Source: Bradyrhizobium ontarionense (GTDB taxonomy: Bacteria > Pseudomonadota > Alphaproteobacteria > Rhizobiales > Xanthobacteraceae). From it: a stretch of DNA of 64,000 nt. Location of the stretch: positions 2,976,001 through 3,040,000 of the forward strand of contig NZ_CP088156.1 in NCBI RefSeq assembly GCF_021088345.1. Direction: 5' to 3'. The notes beneath the pieces are model-generated. The model was not told the origin of the DNA. It made no database searches and saw only the letters and a program-made list of their open reading frames with translations. A program made the position numbers and the translations under genes. Position 1 is the stretch's first letter, and each line of letters begins with the position of its first letter. Positions 27,629 through 36,611 of this stretch are shown here, one piece after another.

Positions 27629-28693
27629 ATGACCGCCTCATCGCGTCGCTTCCCCCTGAGCCGCCGGCGCCTGCTGACCGCGGCGGCCTCGCTTGGCGCC
27701 GGCGTCATCGCGGCGCCTTACGTCGCGCGTGCGGATGAGCCCGTGCTGAACATCACCGGCTGGGGCGGCAAATGGGGCGACGTCATGAAGGCCGAGATCG
27801 GTCCGGCCTTCGAGGGCGAGTTCAAGTGCAAGCTCAAGACGGATACCGCGCTGCCGTTCCTGCCGAAGCTGCAGGCGAGTTCGCGCTCGGCGCCGATCTA
27901 CGACGTGCTGCACACCAATTCGAACGAGCAGTGGGCCGCCGTCGAGATGGGCCTCGTCGAGCCGAAGGTCGATCCCAAGCTGGTGCCGAACATCGCCGAC
28001 GTCTACCCCTATGCCGTCAGCGACAAGATCGTCGGCGTCTGCATCTTCACCAGCGCCATCGGGCTCGGCATGCGCACCGACAAGGGCTATGCCAACATCA
28101 CGTCCTGGAAGGAGCTGTGGGATCCGAAGTACAACGGCGTGCGCGGCGGCTACGTCATCCCGGTGAACAGCCTGGGGCAGGCGTTCCTGATGATGTGCGG
28201 CACACTCTATGGCAAGGGACAGATGGATCTCGACGCCGCCTATGCGGCGCTGGAGAAACTGAAGCCGATCAAGCTCGTCGACTTCACCGGCGCGATGGAG
28301 AAGCTGCTGCTGTCGGGCGAGGTCGGGCTGGGCGTGATCCACGATTCCGGCATCTACCGCTATGACGGCCAGAATCAGCCCACCGAGTTCGTCACGCCGA
28401 GCGAGGGCGTGCTGTCGCTCGAGCAGGTGCTCAGCATCACGCCCGGCAGCAAGGTGAAGGAGCTTGCCAACGCCTATGTGAACTACATGCTGCGCCCCGA
28501 TGTTCAAAAGCGCTTGGCCGAGACGGTGTGGTATTCGCCGGCCAACAAGAAGGTCAAGCTCGACGCGAAATATGATGCGAAGCTGCTGACCACCCCGGAG
28601 AAGGTCAGCAAGCTGATCCAGGTCGACTGGAAGTGGTACAACGCGCAGAAGGATGAGATCGACAGCCGGGTCAACCGGATCTTCCGCGCATGA
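27629..28693 (+). CDS. extracellular solute-binding protein (PotD-like)
   Basis: A 354-residue type II periplasmic-binding protein with an N-terminal export signal containing SRRRLLTAAAS and ending at ARA. The RRRLLT run resembles a twin-arginine signal. The mature part has PVLNITGWGGKWGDVMKAEIGPAFE and several conserved Trp/Tyr typical of PotD/opine binders. A ribosome site (GGAG) lies about 9 bases before the ATG. It overlaps the ATPase gene by 4 bases. Confidence 0.92.
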   Translation: MTASSRRFPLSRRRLLTAAASLGAGVIAAPYVARADEPVLNITGWGGKWGDVMKAEIGPAFEGEFKCKLKTDTALPFLPKLQASSRSAPIYDVLHTNSNEQWAAVEMGLVEPKVDPKLVPNIADVYPYAVSDKIVGVCIFTSAIGLGMRTDKGYANITSWKELWDPKYNGVRGGYVIPVNSLGQAFLMMCGTLYGKGQMDLDAAYAALEKLKPIKLVDFTGAMEKLLLSGEVGLGVIHDSGIYRYDGQNQPTEFVTPSEGVLSLEQVLSITPGSKVKELANAYVNYMLRPDVQKRLAETVWYSPANKKVKLDAKYDAKLLTTPEKVSKLIQVDWKWYNAQKDEIDSRVNRIFRA

Positions 28694-29778
28694 GTGCGAC
28701 GATCGAGATCGCCGGCGTCAGCAAGATCTATGACGGCGGCGTGCGCGCGGTCGACACCGTGGCCATGGATATCCGGCCGGGCGAGTTCTTCTCGCTGCTC
28801 GGTCCGTCCGGCTGCGGCAAGACCACGACCCTGCGCATGATCGCGGGCTTCGACACCCCGAGCATCGGCGAGATCCGCGTCGACGGCGCCGACGTCACGC
28901 ATGTGCCCGCGCACAGGCGCGACATGGCGATGGTGTTCCAGAACTATGCGCTGTTTCCGCATCGGACGGTGGCGGAGAACGTCGCTTTCGGCCTGCGCAT
29001 GCGCAAGATCGACAAGCCGACGATCGCCTCCAAGGTCAAGGCAGCGCTGGCGATGGTCGAACTGTCCGGCATGGAGGACCGCAGGCCGGCGCAGCTGTCA
29101 GGCGGTCAGCAGCAGCGCGTTGCGCTTGCCCGCGCCATCGTCATCTCGCCGCGCGTGCTGCTGTGCGACGAGCCGCTCGGCGCGCTCGACAAGAAGCTGC
29201 GCCAGCAGATGCAGTTCGAGCTCAAGCAGCTACAGAAGACCCTCGGCCTCACCCTCGTGTTCGTCACCCACGACCAGGAGGAAGCGCTCGCGATGTCCGA
29301 TCGCATCGCCGTTATGAACGCAGGACGCGTCGAGCAGATCGGCACGCCGGTCGAGATCTACGATCAGCCGCGAACGCGTTTCGTCGCCGACTTCATCGGC
29401 GACACCAACATCTTCCGCGGCCAGCGCGTGACGATGGACCACGGCACGGGCATCGCGGTCGGCAACGGACTCGTGCTGGCGTTGCCCGGTGTAGTCGCAG
29501 CGGCGGACAACGAGGTGCTGTCGGTCGCCTTGCGGCCGGAGAAGATCATGGTTTCGCCGGGTGGCCCCGTGGATGTCAGAGCCACGGGGATGTCGGCCCA
29601 TGGCACGGTCGAGAGCACCAATTTCCTCGGCGGCGCCGTGCTGTACCGCATCGTCCTGGACGGCGGGCAGCGCGTGCTGGCCCAGCAGCCGAACTCCGGA
29701 GCCGCCCAACTCCATGCGCCCGGTCATCCCGTCACACTCGGCTGGCGTCCAGCCGATCTCGTCATTCTCGAGGATTGA
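28690..29778 (+). CDS. polyamine-type ABC transporter ATPase (PotA-like)
   Basis: A 362-residue ABC ATPase with Walker A GPSGCGKTTT near residue 38, signature LSGGQQQRVALA, Walker B VLLCDEPLGALD, the switch His in FVTHDQEEA and a C-terminal TOBE domain from about residue 270. This is the standard PotA/MalK-like layout. It completes the importer encoded from 25852 and is followed by the AroM-family gene four bases later. Confidence 0.95.
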   Translation: MSATIEIAGVSKIYDGGVRAVDTVAMDIRPGEFFSLLGPSGCGKTTTLRMIAGFDTPSIGEIRVDGADVTHVPAHRRDMAMVFQNYALFPHRTVAENVAFGLRMRKIDKPTIASKVKAALAMVELSGMEDRRPAQLSGGQQQRVALARAIVISPRVLLCDEPLGALDKKLRQQMQFELKQLQKTLGLTLVFVTHDQEEALAMSDRIAVMNAGRVEQIGTPVEIYDQPRTRFVADFIGDTNIFRGQRVTMDHGTGIAVGNGLVLALPGVVAAADNEVLSVALRPEKIMVSPGGPVDVRATGMSAHGTVESTNFLGGAVLYRIVLDGGQRVLAQQPNSGAAQLHAPGHPVTLGWRPADLVILED

Positions 29779-29782
29779 TACT

Positions 29783-30505
29783 TTGACCATGATACTCTCA
29801 GCGGCATCGCCGGACACCGCCGATCGCTCTTCGCCGCAGCGGCGCGTCGGCGTCGTGGTCATCGGGCAAAGCCCGCGTCCCACCATGGAAGCCGAGATCG
29901 CAGCCGTATTGTCCCCCGGCATGACGATCGAGCTGCGCGGCGCGCTCGACGGCATGCGCCGTGACGAGATCGACCTGATACCGCCGGTCGATGGCGCCGA
30001 CGCGCTGTTCACCTTGCTGCCGAACGGCGACAACGTGCGCATCAGCAAGAAGGCCGTCGAGGGCCGCGCCAATGCACAGCTCGCGGCGTTTCGGCAGGAA
30101 GGCATCGACGTGGTCATGCTGGCCTGCACCGGCAAGTTTCCCAACCTCACGCCGGAGGGCCTCGTGATCCTGCCCTCGGCGGTCCTGCACAAGATGGTCG
30201 AGGCTGTCTTGCCGAAGGGCCGGCTCGGCGTGTTCTCGCCGCTGCCGGAGCAGACCGCGCTGATCGCCGGCAAATGGCGGCGCGAAGGTGTCGAGGTGGT
30301 CGGCGTCACGCTGCAGCCGGGCTCGGATGATGCGAGCGTCGATACGGCGGCGCACGAAATGGCAGCCAGGCACCCCGACCTCGTCGTGCTCGACTGCATG
30401 AGCTACACCAGCGCCAACAAGGCCCGCCTCCGTCGCCACTACTCCGGTCCCGTGATCCTGTCGATCGCCGCGGCTGCCCGTGTCGTCGAGGAGCTGGTGT
30501 CGTGA
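29783..30505 (+). CDS. AroM-family protein
   Basis: A 240-residue protein of the AroM family. The fold resembles Asp/Glu and hydantoin racemases, with two Cys in the expected places: VMLACTGKFP mid-protein and LVVLDCMSYT near the C-terminus. The RVGVVVIGQSPRPTME N-terminus is diagnostic. E. coli AroM has no proven function. I chose the TTG at 29783, with GAGGA 8 bases upstream; the ATG at 29789 is the alternative. It overlaps the DUF917 gene by 4 bases. The racemase-like Cys pair and context suggest it isomerises or cleaves a substrate of the operon. Confidence 0.85.
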   Translation: MTMILSAASPDTADRSSPQRRVGVVVIGQSPRPTMEAEIAAVLSPGMTIELRGALDGMRRDEIDLIPPVDGADALFTLLPNGDNVRISKKAVEGRANAQLAAFRQEGIDVVMLACTGKFPNLTPEGLVILPSAVLHKMVEAVLPKGRLGVFSPLPEQTALIAGKWRREGVEVVGVTLQPGSDDASVDTAAHEMAARHPDLVVLDCMSYTSANKARLRRHYSGPVILSIAAAARVVEELVS

Positions 30506-31605
30506 GCGCGGTCGAGATGAAGACGATCAGCCTCGACGACATCGAGGCGCTCGCGGTCGGCGCCTGGATCCTCGGCACCGGTGGCGGCGGCAGCCCCTAT
30601 CTCGGCCTGCTCAATTTGCGCCGCCTCTATGCGGAGGGCCATCGCGTACAGCTGATGTCGCCGCTCGAGCTTGCCGACGATGACTGGGTCGCTGTCGTCT
30701 CCAACATGGGCGCGCCCTTGGTGGGCCAGGAACGCCTCGCCGACAGCCGCAGCATCGCGCGCGCGGTGCGCATGCAGGAGGAGATCAACGACATCAAGTT
30801 CCGCGCGGTGATGTCGGTCGAGATCGGTGGCGGCAACGGCATGCAGGCGCTGATGGCGGCGGCCCATCTCGGCATTCCCGTCGTCGACGCCGACTGCATG
30901 GGCCGCGCCTTTCCCGAAGCGCAGATGACGTCGGTGGCGATCGGCGACCTCAGGCCCTATCCCTGCACGCTCTATGATCCGCGCGGCATCGAGGCCGTGG
31001 TGACGAAGGTGCCGAGCTGGAAATGGATGGAGCGTGCCAGCCGCAAGATCTGCGTCGAGATGGGCTCGATCGCCTCGACCAGCAAGGCGCCGCGTACCGG
31101 CCGCGAGGTCAAGGACTGGGGTATCCATTTCACCACCACCAAGGCGATCGCGATTGGCCGTGCGGTCGACGCAGCCAACCGGAGCCATCAGGACCCGATC
31201 GCGGCGATCCTCGACTGCGAGGGCGGCCAGCGCCTGTTCACCGGCAAGATCGTCGACGTCGAGCGCCGCACCACCGAGGGTTTTCTGCGCGGCAGCGCCG
31301 TGATCGAGGGCAGCGACGACGATCGCGGCACGCGGCTCAAGCTGTCGTTCCAGAACGAATGGATCGTGGCCTGGCGCGACGGCGAGGCGATCGCGATGTG
31401 CCCCGACCTGATCTGCGTGCTCGACAGCGTCAACGGCCATGGCATCGGCACCGAGACCGTGCGCTATGGCCAGCGCATCACCGTGATCGCGCTGCCGGCG
31501 CCGGCCGTTTTGACCAGCCCGCGCGGGCTCGACTTCGTCGGCCCTCGCGCCTTCGGCTACGACCTCGATTTCCGGTCGCTGTTTGCGACCCCTGGAGCTC
31601 CTTAG
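30502..31605 (+). CDS. DUF917 family protein
   Basis: A 367-residue protein of the DUF917 family (PF06032, recently linked to S-methyl-thiohydantoin desulfurase). The glycine-rich start LGTGGGGSPYLGLLNLR, AVMSVEIGGGNGMQAL, VDADCMGRAFPE and HFTTTKAIAIGRAV are characteristic. It begins at a GTG overlapping the AroM-family stop. DUF917 genes very often neighbour a HyuA-like gene, as here. The true substrate is unknown; a hydantoin-like or other cyclic amide is likely. Confidence 0.88.
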   Translation: MSAVEMKTISLDDIEALAVGAWILGTGGGGSPYLGLLNLRRLYAEGHRVQLMSPLELADDDWVAVVSNMGAPLVGQERLADSRSIARAVRMQEEINDIKFRAVMSVEIGGGNGMQALMAAAHLGIPVVDADCMGRAFPEAQMTSVAIGDLRPYPCTLYDPRGIEAVVTKVPSWKWMERASRKICVEMGSIASTSKAPRTGREVKDWGIHFTTTKAIAIGRAVDAANRSHQDPIAAILDCEGGQRLFTGKIVDVERRTTEGFLRGSAVIEGSDDDRGTRLKLSFQNEWIVAWRDGEAIAMCPDLICVLDSVNGHGIGTETVRYGQRITVIALPAPAVLTSPRGLDFVGPRAFGYDLDFRSLFATPGAP

Positions 31606-31606
31606 A

Positions 31607-33160
31607 ATGAAGCGTATTGGTATAGACGTCGGTGGCACCAACACCGACGCCGTCCTGATTGCCGACGACAAGGTCGTCCACTCCGTCAAAAGCGCGACCA
31701 CCGCGGATGTCACCTCCGGCATTCTCGCCGCGCTGAAGGCGCTGCGCAGCAATCCCGCAGCGGCCGTGCCGGTCGATGCGGTCGTGATCGGCACCACGCA
31801 TTTCATCAATGCGGTGGTGCAGCGGCGGCACCTGCAGCAGATCGGCGCCATCCGCATCGGCATGCCCGCCTCCGCCTCGCTGCCGCCGTTCTGCGACTGG
31901 CCGACCGATCTCGCCGCGCTCGTCAACGGCGAGACTTTCATGCTTGAGGGCGGCCACGACTATGACGGCCGTCCCTTCATGCCGCTCGACATCGACGGCC
32001 TGAAAGCCGCCGCGCGCGCGATCAAGGCCAAGGGCCTGCGCTCGGTCGCGGTCGCGTCGTCGTTCTCGCCGCTCGATCCGAGTTGCGAGACCACGGCGCG
32101 CGAGATCCTCGCCGAGATCTGCCCTGATGTTGCGGTCACGCTGTCGCACGATCTCGGCCGCATCGGCCTGCTCGAGCGCGAGAACGCTGCGCTGCTCAAT
32201 GCCGCCCTCCACGACCTGGCCGTCACCACGGTCGCCGCCTTCCGCAAGGCGATCGCGGATTCCGGCATCGACGCGCCGCTGTTCCTGACCCAGAACGACG
32301 GCACCGTGATGCAGGCGGAGATCGCGACCGCGTTCCCGGTCATGAGCTTCGCCTCCGGCGCCACCAACTCGATGCGCGGCGCCGCGTATCTGTCCGGCCT
32401 CGACGACGCCATGGTCGTCGACGTCGGCGGCACCACCAGCGACATCGGCCAGCTGCGCCATGGTTTTCCGCGCGAAGCCAACGCGGTCGTCGAGGTCGGC
32501 GGTGTCCGCACCCTGTTCCGCATGCCCGACCTGCTGTCGATCGGGCTCGGCGGCGGCAGCCACGTCGAGCAAAATCCCGTCCGTGTCGGTCCGCTCAGCG
32601 TCGGATATCGCCTGACGTCCGACGCCCTCGTGTTCGGCGGCGACCGCCTGACCGCCACCGACATCGCGGTCGCGGCCGGGCTGATCGACATCGGCGACCG
32701 CGCGCGCGTCGCGCATCTGCCGAAAAGCGTGATCGATGCGGCGCTGGCCGACGCCCATCGCCAGCTCGAGGGCGACATCGACCGCATGAAGACCGAGGCC
32801 GGCGACGTGCCGCTGCTGGCGGTCGGCGGCGGCGCCTTCCTGGTGCCGAAGCGCCTCGCCGGCATCTCCAAAATCATCCGCGTGCCGCATGGCGACTGCG
32901 CCAATGCGGTCGGCGCGGCCATCGCCCAGGTCTCGGGCGAGGCCGACCAGGTGTTCCGCGACCTCACCCGCGACGACGCCATCGCGGCCGCGCGCGGCAT
33001 TGCCGAGGAGCGCGCGGTGCAGGCCGGCGCCGACCGCAAAACCCTGAAAACGGTCGACGTCGAGGACATGCCCATCGCCTACCTCCCCGGCAATGCGCTG
33101 CGCGTCCGCGTTCGCGTCGCCGGCGCGATCGCCGAGCCGAAGATCGGCGCGGCCGCCTAG
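31607..33160 (+). CDS. hydantoinase/oxoprolinase-family protein (HyuA-like)
   Basis: A 517-residue protein of the hydantoinase A / oxoprolinase family, with the actin-like ATP-binding motifs IGIDVGGTNTDAVLI at the N-terminus and MVVDVGGTTSDIGQL mid-protein. It is shorter than full HyuA (near 690 residues) and belongs to the class that pairs with DUF917. The ATG at 31607 is one base after the DUF917 stop, with GGAG about 10 bases upstream. It would open an amide ring using ATP. It ends the operon and faces the nicotinamidase gene only 10 bases away. Confidence 0.9.
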   Translation: MKRIGIDVGGTNTDAVLIADDKVVHSVKSATTADVTSGILAALKALRSNPAAAVPVDAVVIGTTHFINAVVQRRHLQQIGAIRIGMPASASLPPFCDWPTDLAALVNGETFMLEGGHDYDGRPFMPLDIDGLKAAARAIKAKGLRSVAVASSFSPLDPSCETTAREILAEICPDVAVTLSHDLGRIGLLERENAALLNAALHDLAVTTVAAFRKAIADSGIDAPLFLTQNDGTVMQAEIATAFPVMSFASGATNSMRGAAYLSGLDDAMVVDVGGTTSDIGQLRHGFPREANAVVEVGGVRTLFRMPDLLSIGLGGGSHVEQNPVRVGPLSVGYRLTSDALVFGGDRLTATDIAVAAGLIDIGDRARVAHLPKSVIDAALADAHRQLEGDIDRMKTEAGDVPLLAVGGGAFLVPKRLAGISKIIRVPHGDCANAVGAAIAQVSGEADQVFRDLTRDDAIAAARGIAEERAVQAGADRKTLKTVDVEDMPIAYLPGNALRVRVRVAGAIAEPKIGAAA

Positions 33161-33170
33161 TCCGTCACCG

Positions 33171-33794
33171 TCACGCCAGCGCGGCGATCCTGATCACGCC
33201 GGCCTCGGCGCCTTGCGCCTGCGCCGCCGCCATCGATCCACCGAGATCGATGCCGCGGCAGGCATTATCGATCACGACGGCGTCGAAGCCGAACCGGCGC
33301 GCATCGACCGCCGAATAATGCACGCAGAAATCGGTCGCGAGTCCAACCAGAAAAACCCGCTTCAAGCCGCGCTCACGCAAGTACCCACCGAGGCCGGTCG
33401 GCGTGGTCTTGTCGTTCTCGAAGAACGCCGAATAGGAATCGATCGCGCGCCGAAAACCCTTGCGGATGATCATCTGCGCCTTGTCGGTCGCAAGATCAGC
33501 ATGAAAGGCCGAGCCCGGCATGCCCTGGATGCAATGCTCCGGCCACAAGGTCTGCGGCCCGTAGGGCATCGCGACGCTCTCGAACGGCGCCTTGCCCGGA
33601 TGGCTGGAGGCGAACGAGCTGTGACCTGCGGGATGCCAGTCCTGGGTCAGGACAACGTGCTCGAACAAGCCTGACAGCCGGTTGATCACCGGAACGACGG
33701 CGTCGCCATCGGCGACTGCCAGGGCGCCGCCGGGACAAAAATCGTTCTGCACATCAATGATGAGCAGCAAATCCTCGTTCGCCTTGATCTGCAT
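33171..33794 (-). CDS. pncA: nicotinamidase
   Basis: A 207-residue isochorismatase-fold hydrolase that converts nicotinamide to nicotinate (EC 3.5.1.19). The catalytic set is present: Asp 14 in IIDVQNDFCPGGAL, Lys in MIIRKGFRRAIDSYSAF and Cys in LVGLATDFCVHYSA, plus the metal site DWHPAGHSSF. Length and the TTPTGLGGYLRERG insertion match bacterial PncA. Its normal role is NAD salvage. Its product is also the substrate of the nicotinate dehydrogenase at 20889, so it may feed that pathway. It is convergent with hyuA. Confidence 0.94.
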   Translation of the reverse strand: MQIKANEDLLLIIDVQNDFCPGGALAVADGDAVVPVINRLSGLFEHVVLTQDWHPAGHSSFASSHPGKAPFESVAMPYGPQTLWPEHCIQGMPGSAFHADLATDKAQMIIRKGFRRAIDSYSAFFENDKTTPTGLGGYLRERGLKRVFLVGLATDFCVHYSAVDARRFGFDAVVIDNACRGIDLGGSMAAAQAQGAEAGVIRIAALA

Positions 33795-33977
33795 CCGTCG
33801 TCCTGATCCGCTTGATCACATTGCGTCCAAGATGGCCGCAGCCGCCGGCGATCTCAAGCCGGACCGGGAAGATTCTGGCCGGACCGCCAGCCCCTCCGTT
33901 TCGGAATCCCTGCCCTGCATGTCCGGCCTGGAAACACAGCTGAGATCGTGGATTCTCCCTGATGGAGAGCTTCGCCG

Positions 33978-34274
33978 ATGCCTGCCACCACCACACGCCG
34001 TCCCGCGATCCGCAGCCTCGACGGCTGGGCGATCGCCACGCTGCGCGAGACCGGCGCCATCGTGGAATGCGAGCCCCATGGCTGGATGCGGGAGTATGGC
34101 GACCCGCATGCGCGCATCCGGGCGCTGCGCATCGGCCGCGACGATCCGCCGCCCGGCAGCTCCGCTTCGGACGCGGTCGCAGCAATCGAGAAGGTCCTCG
34201 CCGGGATCGGCGACACCTGTCCGGACTGTACGCGCGAAAGCCTCGACGGAGATACCCGGGATTCAAATAAGTGA
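33978..34274 (+). CDS. small hypothetical protein
   Basis: A 98-residue protein starting at an ATG with GGAGAG about 10 bases upstream. It contains TLRETGAIVECEPHGWMREYGDPHARIRALRIG, a core that I recall from unnamed Bradyrhizobium proteins, and two Cys near the C-terminus (DTCPDCTRE). No membrane or export signal. Function unknown. The CPDC pair could bind a metal but is isolated. Confidence 0.6.
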   Translation: MPATTTRRPAIRSLDGWAIATLRETGAIVECEPHGWMREYGDPHARIRALRIGRDDPPPGSSASDAVAAIEKVLAGIGDTCPDCTRESLDGDTRDSNK

Positions 34275-34323
34275 TTCCGCTCCGGCCTCATTCTAGCCTA
34301 CCGTGTGGCCGCAACAGGGAGAC

Positions 34324-34539
34324 ATGCCCGTGTTGAGGCATCCGATTCAGCTGCAGCGCAAAGCGTGCCCGACCTGCGGCAGGCCTCTGGCGGTGCGGGA
34401 AGGACGGGACGAGCGGCGCGACGACGAGGGCAACCTGATCTGCCCGAGCTGCGACGGCCCCGATCCGCTGCACTCGCCCAGGGCGCTCCGCTGGACGAGG
34501 GGATCGCTGCGGCCGCCGCAGCGGCCGCAGAAGACCTAG
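34324..34539 (+). CDS. small zinc-ribbon-like protein
   Basis: A 71-residue basic protein with two CxxC pairs, CPTCGRPL and ICPSCDGPDPLHSP, spaced like a zinc ribbon, and a Pro/Arg-rich tail. The ATG at 34324 follows a GGGAGA ribosome site. Function unknown; similar short CxxC proteins are common and unnamed in this group. Its end overlaps the DUF3606 gene on the other strand by 4 bases. Confidence 0.65.
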   Translation: MPVLRHPIQLQRKACPTCGRPLAVREGRDERRDDEGNLICPSCDGPDPLHSPRALRWTRGSLRPPQRPQKT

Positions 34540-34730
34540 CGCGCGAGCTTGCGCTCGACCTTGTTGCGGCCGTTGCCGACCTTCTTGATCGCCTTTTTCA
34601 CGGCCTGAGCCGAACGTCCGCTCTTCTTGGCTTCGTAGCCGACCTCGTAGTCCTGTCCGCCCGCAACGCGGGCGCGATCCTGCTTGCGTCCGCGCGCTGA
34701 CTTTGCCGTCGGTGTCTTCTTCGCTGCCAT
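34536..34730 (-). CDS. DUF3606-like stress-associated small protein
   Basis: A 64-residue, strongly basic protein. The C-terminal half (GQDYEVGYEAKKSGRS..AVKKAIKKVGNGRNKVERKL) matches DUF3606 proteins, which have this GxDYEV...V..VG pattern. The ATG at 34730 has AAGGAG 9 bases upstream. An exact EcfG-type promoter precedes it by 24 bases, so it is probably induced by general stress. Molecular role unknown; the charge suggests nucleic-acid binding. Confidence 0.8.
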   Translation of the reverse strand: MAAKKTPTAKSARGRKQDRARVAGGQDYEVGYEAKKSGRSAQAVKKAIKKVGNGRNKVERKLAR

Positions 34731-34753
34731 GGCATGTCTCCTTGTCAGCGCGC

Positions 34754-34779
34754 AACGCACGACAAGGCGAAGCAGTTCC
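34754..34779 (-). promoter_or_regulatory. EcfG (general stress) promoter of the DUF3606 gene
   Basis: On the minus strand, GGAAC (34779-34775), 17 bases, then CGTT (34757-34754). This is the exact consensus for the alphaproteobacterial general stress sigma factor EcfG. The predicted transcript start would fall about 15 bases before the ATG at 34730, leaving room for the AAGGAG ribosome site. Confidence 0.7.
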
Positions 34780-34805
34780 GCAAGTGACGTCAGGCATCGC
34801 GCTGA

Positions 34806-36356
34806 TCACCCGATATCGAACTTCACGCCCTGCGCCAGCGGCAGGCTGCGCCCGTAGTTCACGGTGTTGGTGGCGCGGCGCATATAGGCCTTCCACGCAT
34901 CGGAGCCGGACTCGCGGCCACCACCGGTCTCCTTCTCACCGCCGAACGCGCCACCGATCTCGGCCCCCGACGGGCCGATATTGATATTGGCGATGCCGCA
35001 ATCGGAGCCGCGCGCCGACACGAACAGTTCGGCCTCGCGCAGATCGTTGGTGAAGATCGACGACGACAGGCCCTGCGGCACCGCATTGTGCAGCTCGAGC
35101 GCCGCGTCGAGATCGCGATACGGCATCACGTAGAGGATCGGCGCGAAGGTCTCGCGCTCCACCGGGCCGCTCTGGGTTGCAATCTCGACCAGCGCCGGCC
35201 GTACATAATGGGCATCGCCGAAGCCGCCGACCGCGACGCGCTCACCGCCGAACACGCGGCCGCCGTGATCCCGGGCCGCGCTCAGCGCATCCTGCATGGC
35301 GTCATAGGCGCCGCGGTCGATCAGCGGACCGATCAACGTGCCCTGCTGCAGCGGATTGCCGATCGCGACCGACGCATAGGCCTGCTTCAGGCGCGGCACC
35401 AGCCGCTCGTAGACGTCGGCATGCACGAACAGGCGGCGCAGGCTGGTGCAGCGCTGGCCCGCCGTGCCCATCGCCGCGAAAGCCACCGCGCGCAAGGTGA
35501 GGTCGAGATCGGCCGAGGGCGCGACGATCGCGGCATTGTTGCCGCCGAGCTCGAGGAGAGCACGGGCAAAACGGCCGGCGAGGCAGGCGCCGACCACGCG
35601 TCCCATCGCGGTCGATCCGGTCGCCGACACCAGCGGCACCTTGGGGTCATCGACCAGCATCTCGCCGACCGCGCGGCCGCCGAGCAGGAGGCCGGCGAGG
35701 CCGTCCGGCGCCTCGCCGCCCTCACGCCGGTAGCGGGCAATCGCGCGCGCCAGCAGCGCCTCCGTCGCGAGCGCGGTCAGCGGGGTCTTTTCCGAGGGCT
35801 TCCAGACGATGCTGTTGCCGCACACCAGCGCGATCGCCGCATTCCAGGCCCACACCGCCACGGGAAAGTTGAAAGCCGAGATGATCCCGGTGACGCCGAG
35901 GGGATGCCACGTCTCCATCATGCGGTGCTCGGCGCGCTCGGTCGCGATGGTCAGCCCGTAGAGCTGGCGCGACAGGCCGACCGCGAAGTCGCAAATGTCG
36001 ATCATCTCCTGGACCTCGCCGAGGCCTTCGGAGACGATCTTGCCGACCTCGATCGAGACCAGGCGGCCGAGCGCCGCCTTGTTGGCCCGCAGCTCCTCGC
36101 CGAGCAACCGCACCAGTTCACCGCGCTTCGGTGCGGGCTCCAGCCGCCACTGCAAAAACGCCGCATGGGCGCGCGCGATCACCGCCGTCGCATCCGCTCT
36201 CGTGTCGTCATGCACGTGGGCCAGCACCTCGCCGGTGATCGGCGAGCGGGCGGCTCGCGTCCCCCCGCGCAATCGCTCCGGCGCAACGCCAAGCGAAGTC
36301 AGGATATCGGTCGTTTCCGCAGCGAGATTGAGGGACTCTGCTTGGCTGGGCGACAT
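34806..36356 (-). CDS. ALDH7-type aldehyde dehydrogenase
   Basis: A 516-residue NAD(P)-dependent aldehyde dehydrogenase of the antiquitin (ALDH7) branch, whose members oxidise alpha-aminoadipic semialdehyde / piperideine-6-carboxylate. The conserved ELGGNNAAIVAPSADLDL, the catalytic Cys in GTAGQRCTSLRR and the C-terminal INIGPSGAEIGGAFGG and ETGGGRESGSDAWK are diagnostic. The ATG at 36356 has GGAG 8 bases upstream. Lysine degradation is the usual role. Since nicotinate breakdown in some rhizobia yields glutarate semialdehyde, a part in that pathway is possible but unproven. Confidence 0.88.
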   Translation of the reverse strand: MSPSQAESLNLAAETTDILTSLGVAPERLRGGTRAARSPITGEVLAHVHDDTRADATAVIARAHAAFLQWRLEPAPKRGELVRLLGEELRANKAALGRLVSIEVGKIVSEGLGEVQEMIDICDFAVGLSRQLYGLTIATERAEHRMMETWHPLGVTGIISAFNFPVAVWAWNAAIALVCGNSIVWKPSEKTPLTALATEALLARAIARYRREGGEAPDGLAGLLLGGRAVGEMLVDDPKVPLVSATGSTAMGRVVGACLAGRFARALLELGGNNAAIVAPSADLDLTLRAVAFAAMGTAGQRCTSLRRLFVHADVYERLVPRLKQAYASVAIGNPLQQGTLIGPLIDRGAYDAMQDALSAARDHGGRVFGGERVAVGGFGDAHYVRPALVEIATQSGPVERETFAPILYVMPYRDLDAALELHNAVPQGLSSSIFTNDLREAELFVSARGSDCGIANINIGPSGAEIGGAFGGEKETGGGRESGSDAWKAYMRRATNTVNYGRSLPLAQGVKFDIG

Positions 36357-36611
36357 ATGCAACTCCGGATTTGTCTTTCGCGCCGGTGCGCGCGAGACGT
36401 CATGGCTGGTCCATCGTGAACGCCCCCGTGTAGATCAAAATCCGGGCGGGCGCGAGCACCGGCCGCTGGGCAATCGGCCACTTGGCGGGCTTCCCCTCTC
36501 GCGACTGTCGCTGTCTGGTCTGTCAGCCGGGGGTTCCGACGCGCATCGGCGCGTCCCGCGACGCTGGCGCGCCCGAGTCTTGGAGATCAGCGGACCCTCG
36601 ACATCACGAGG

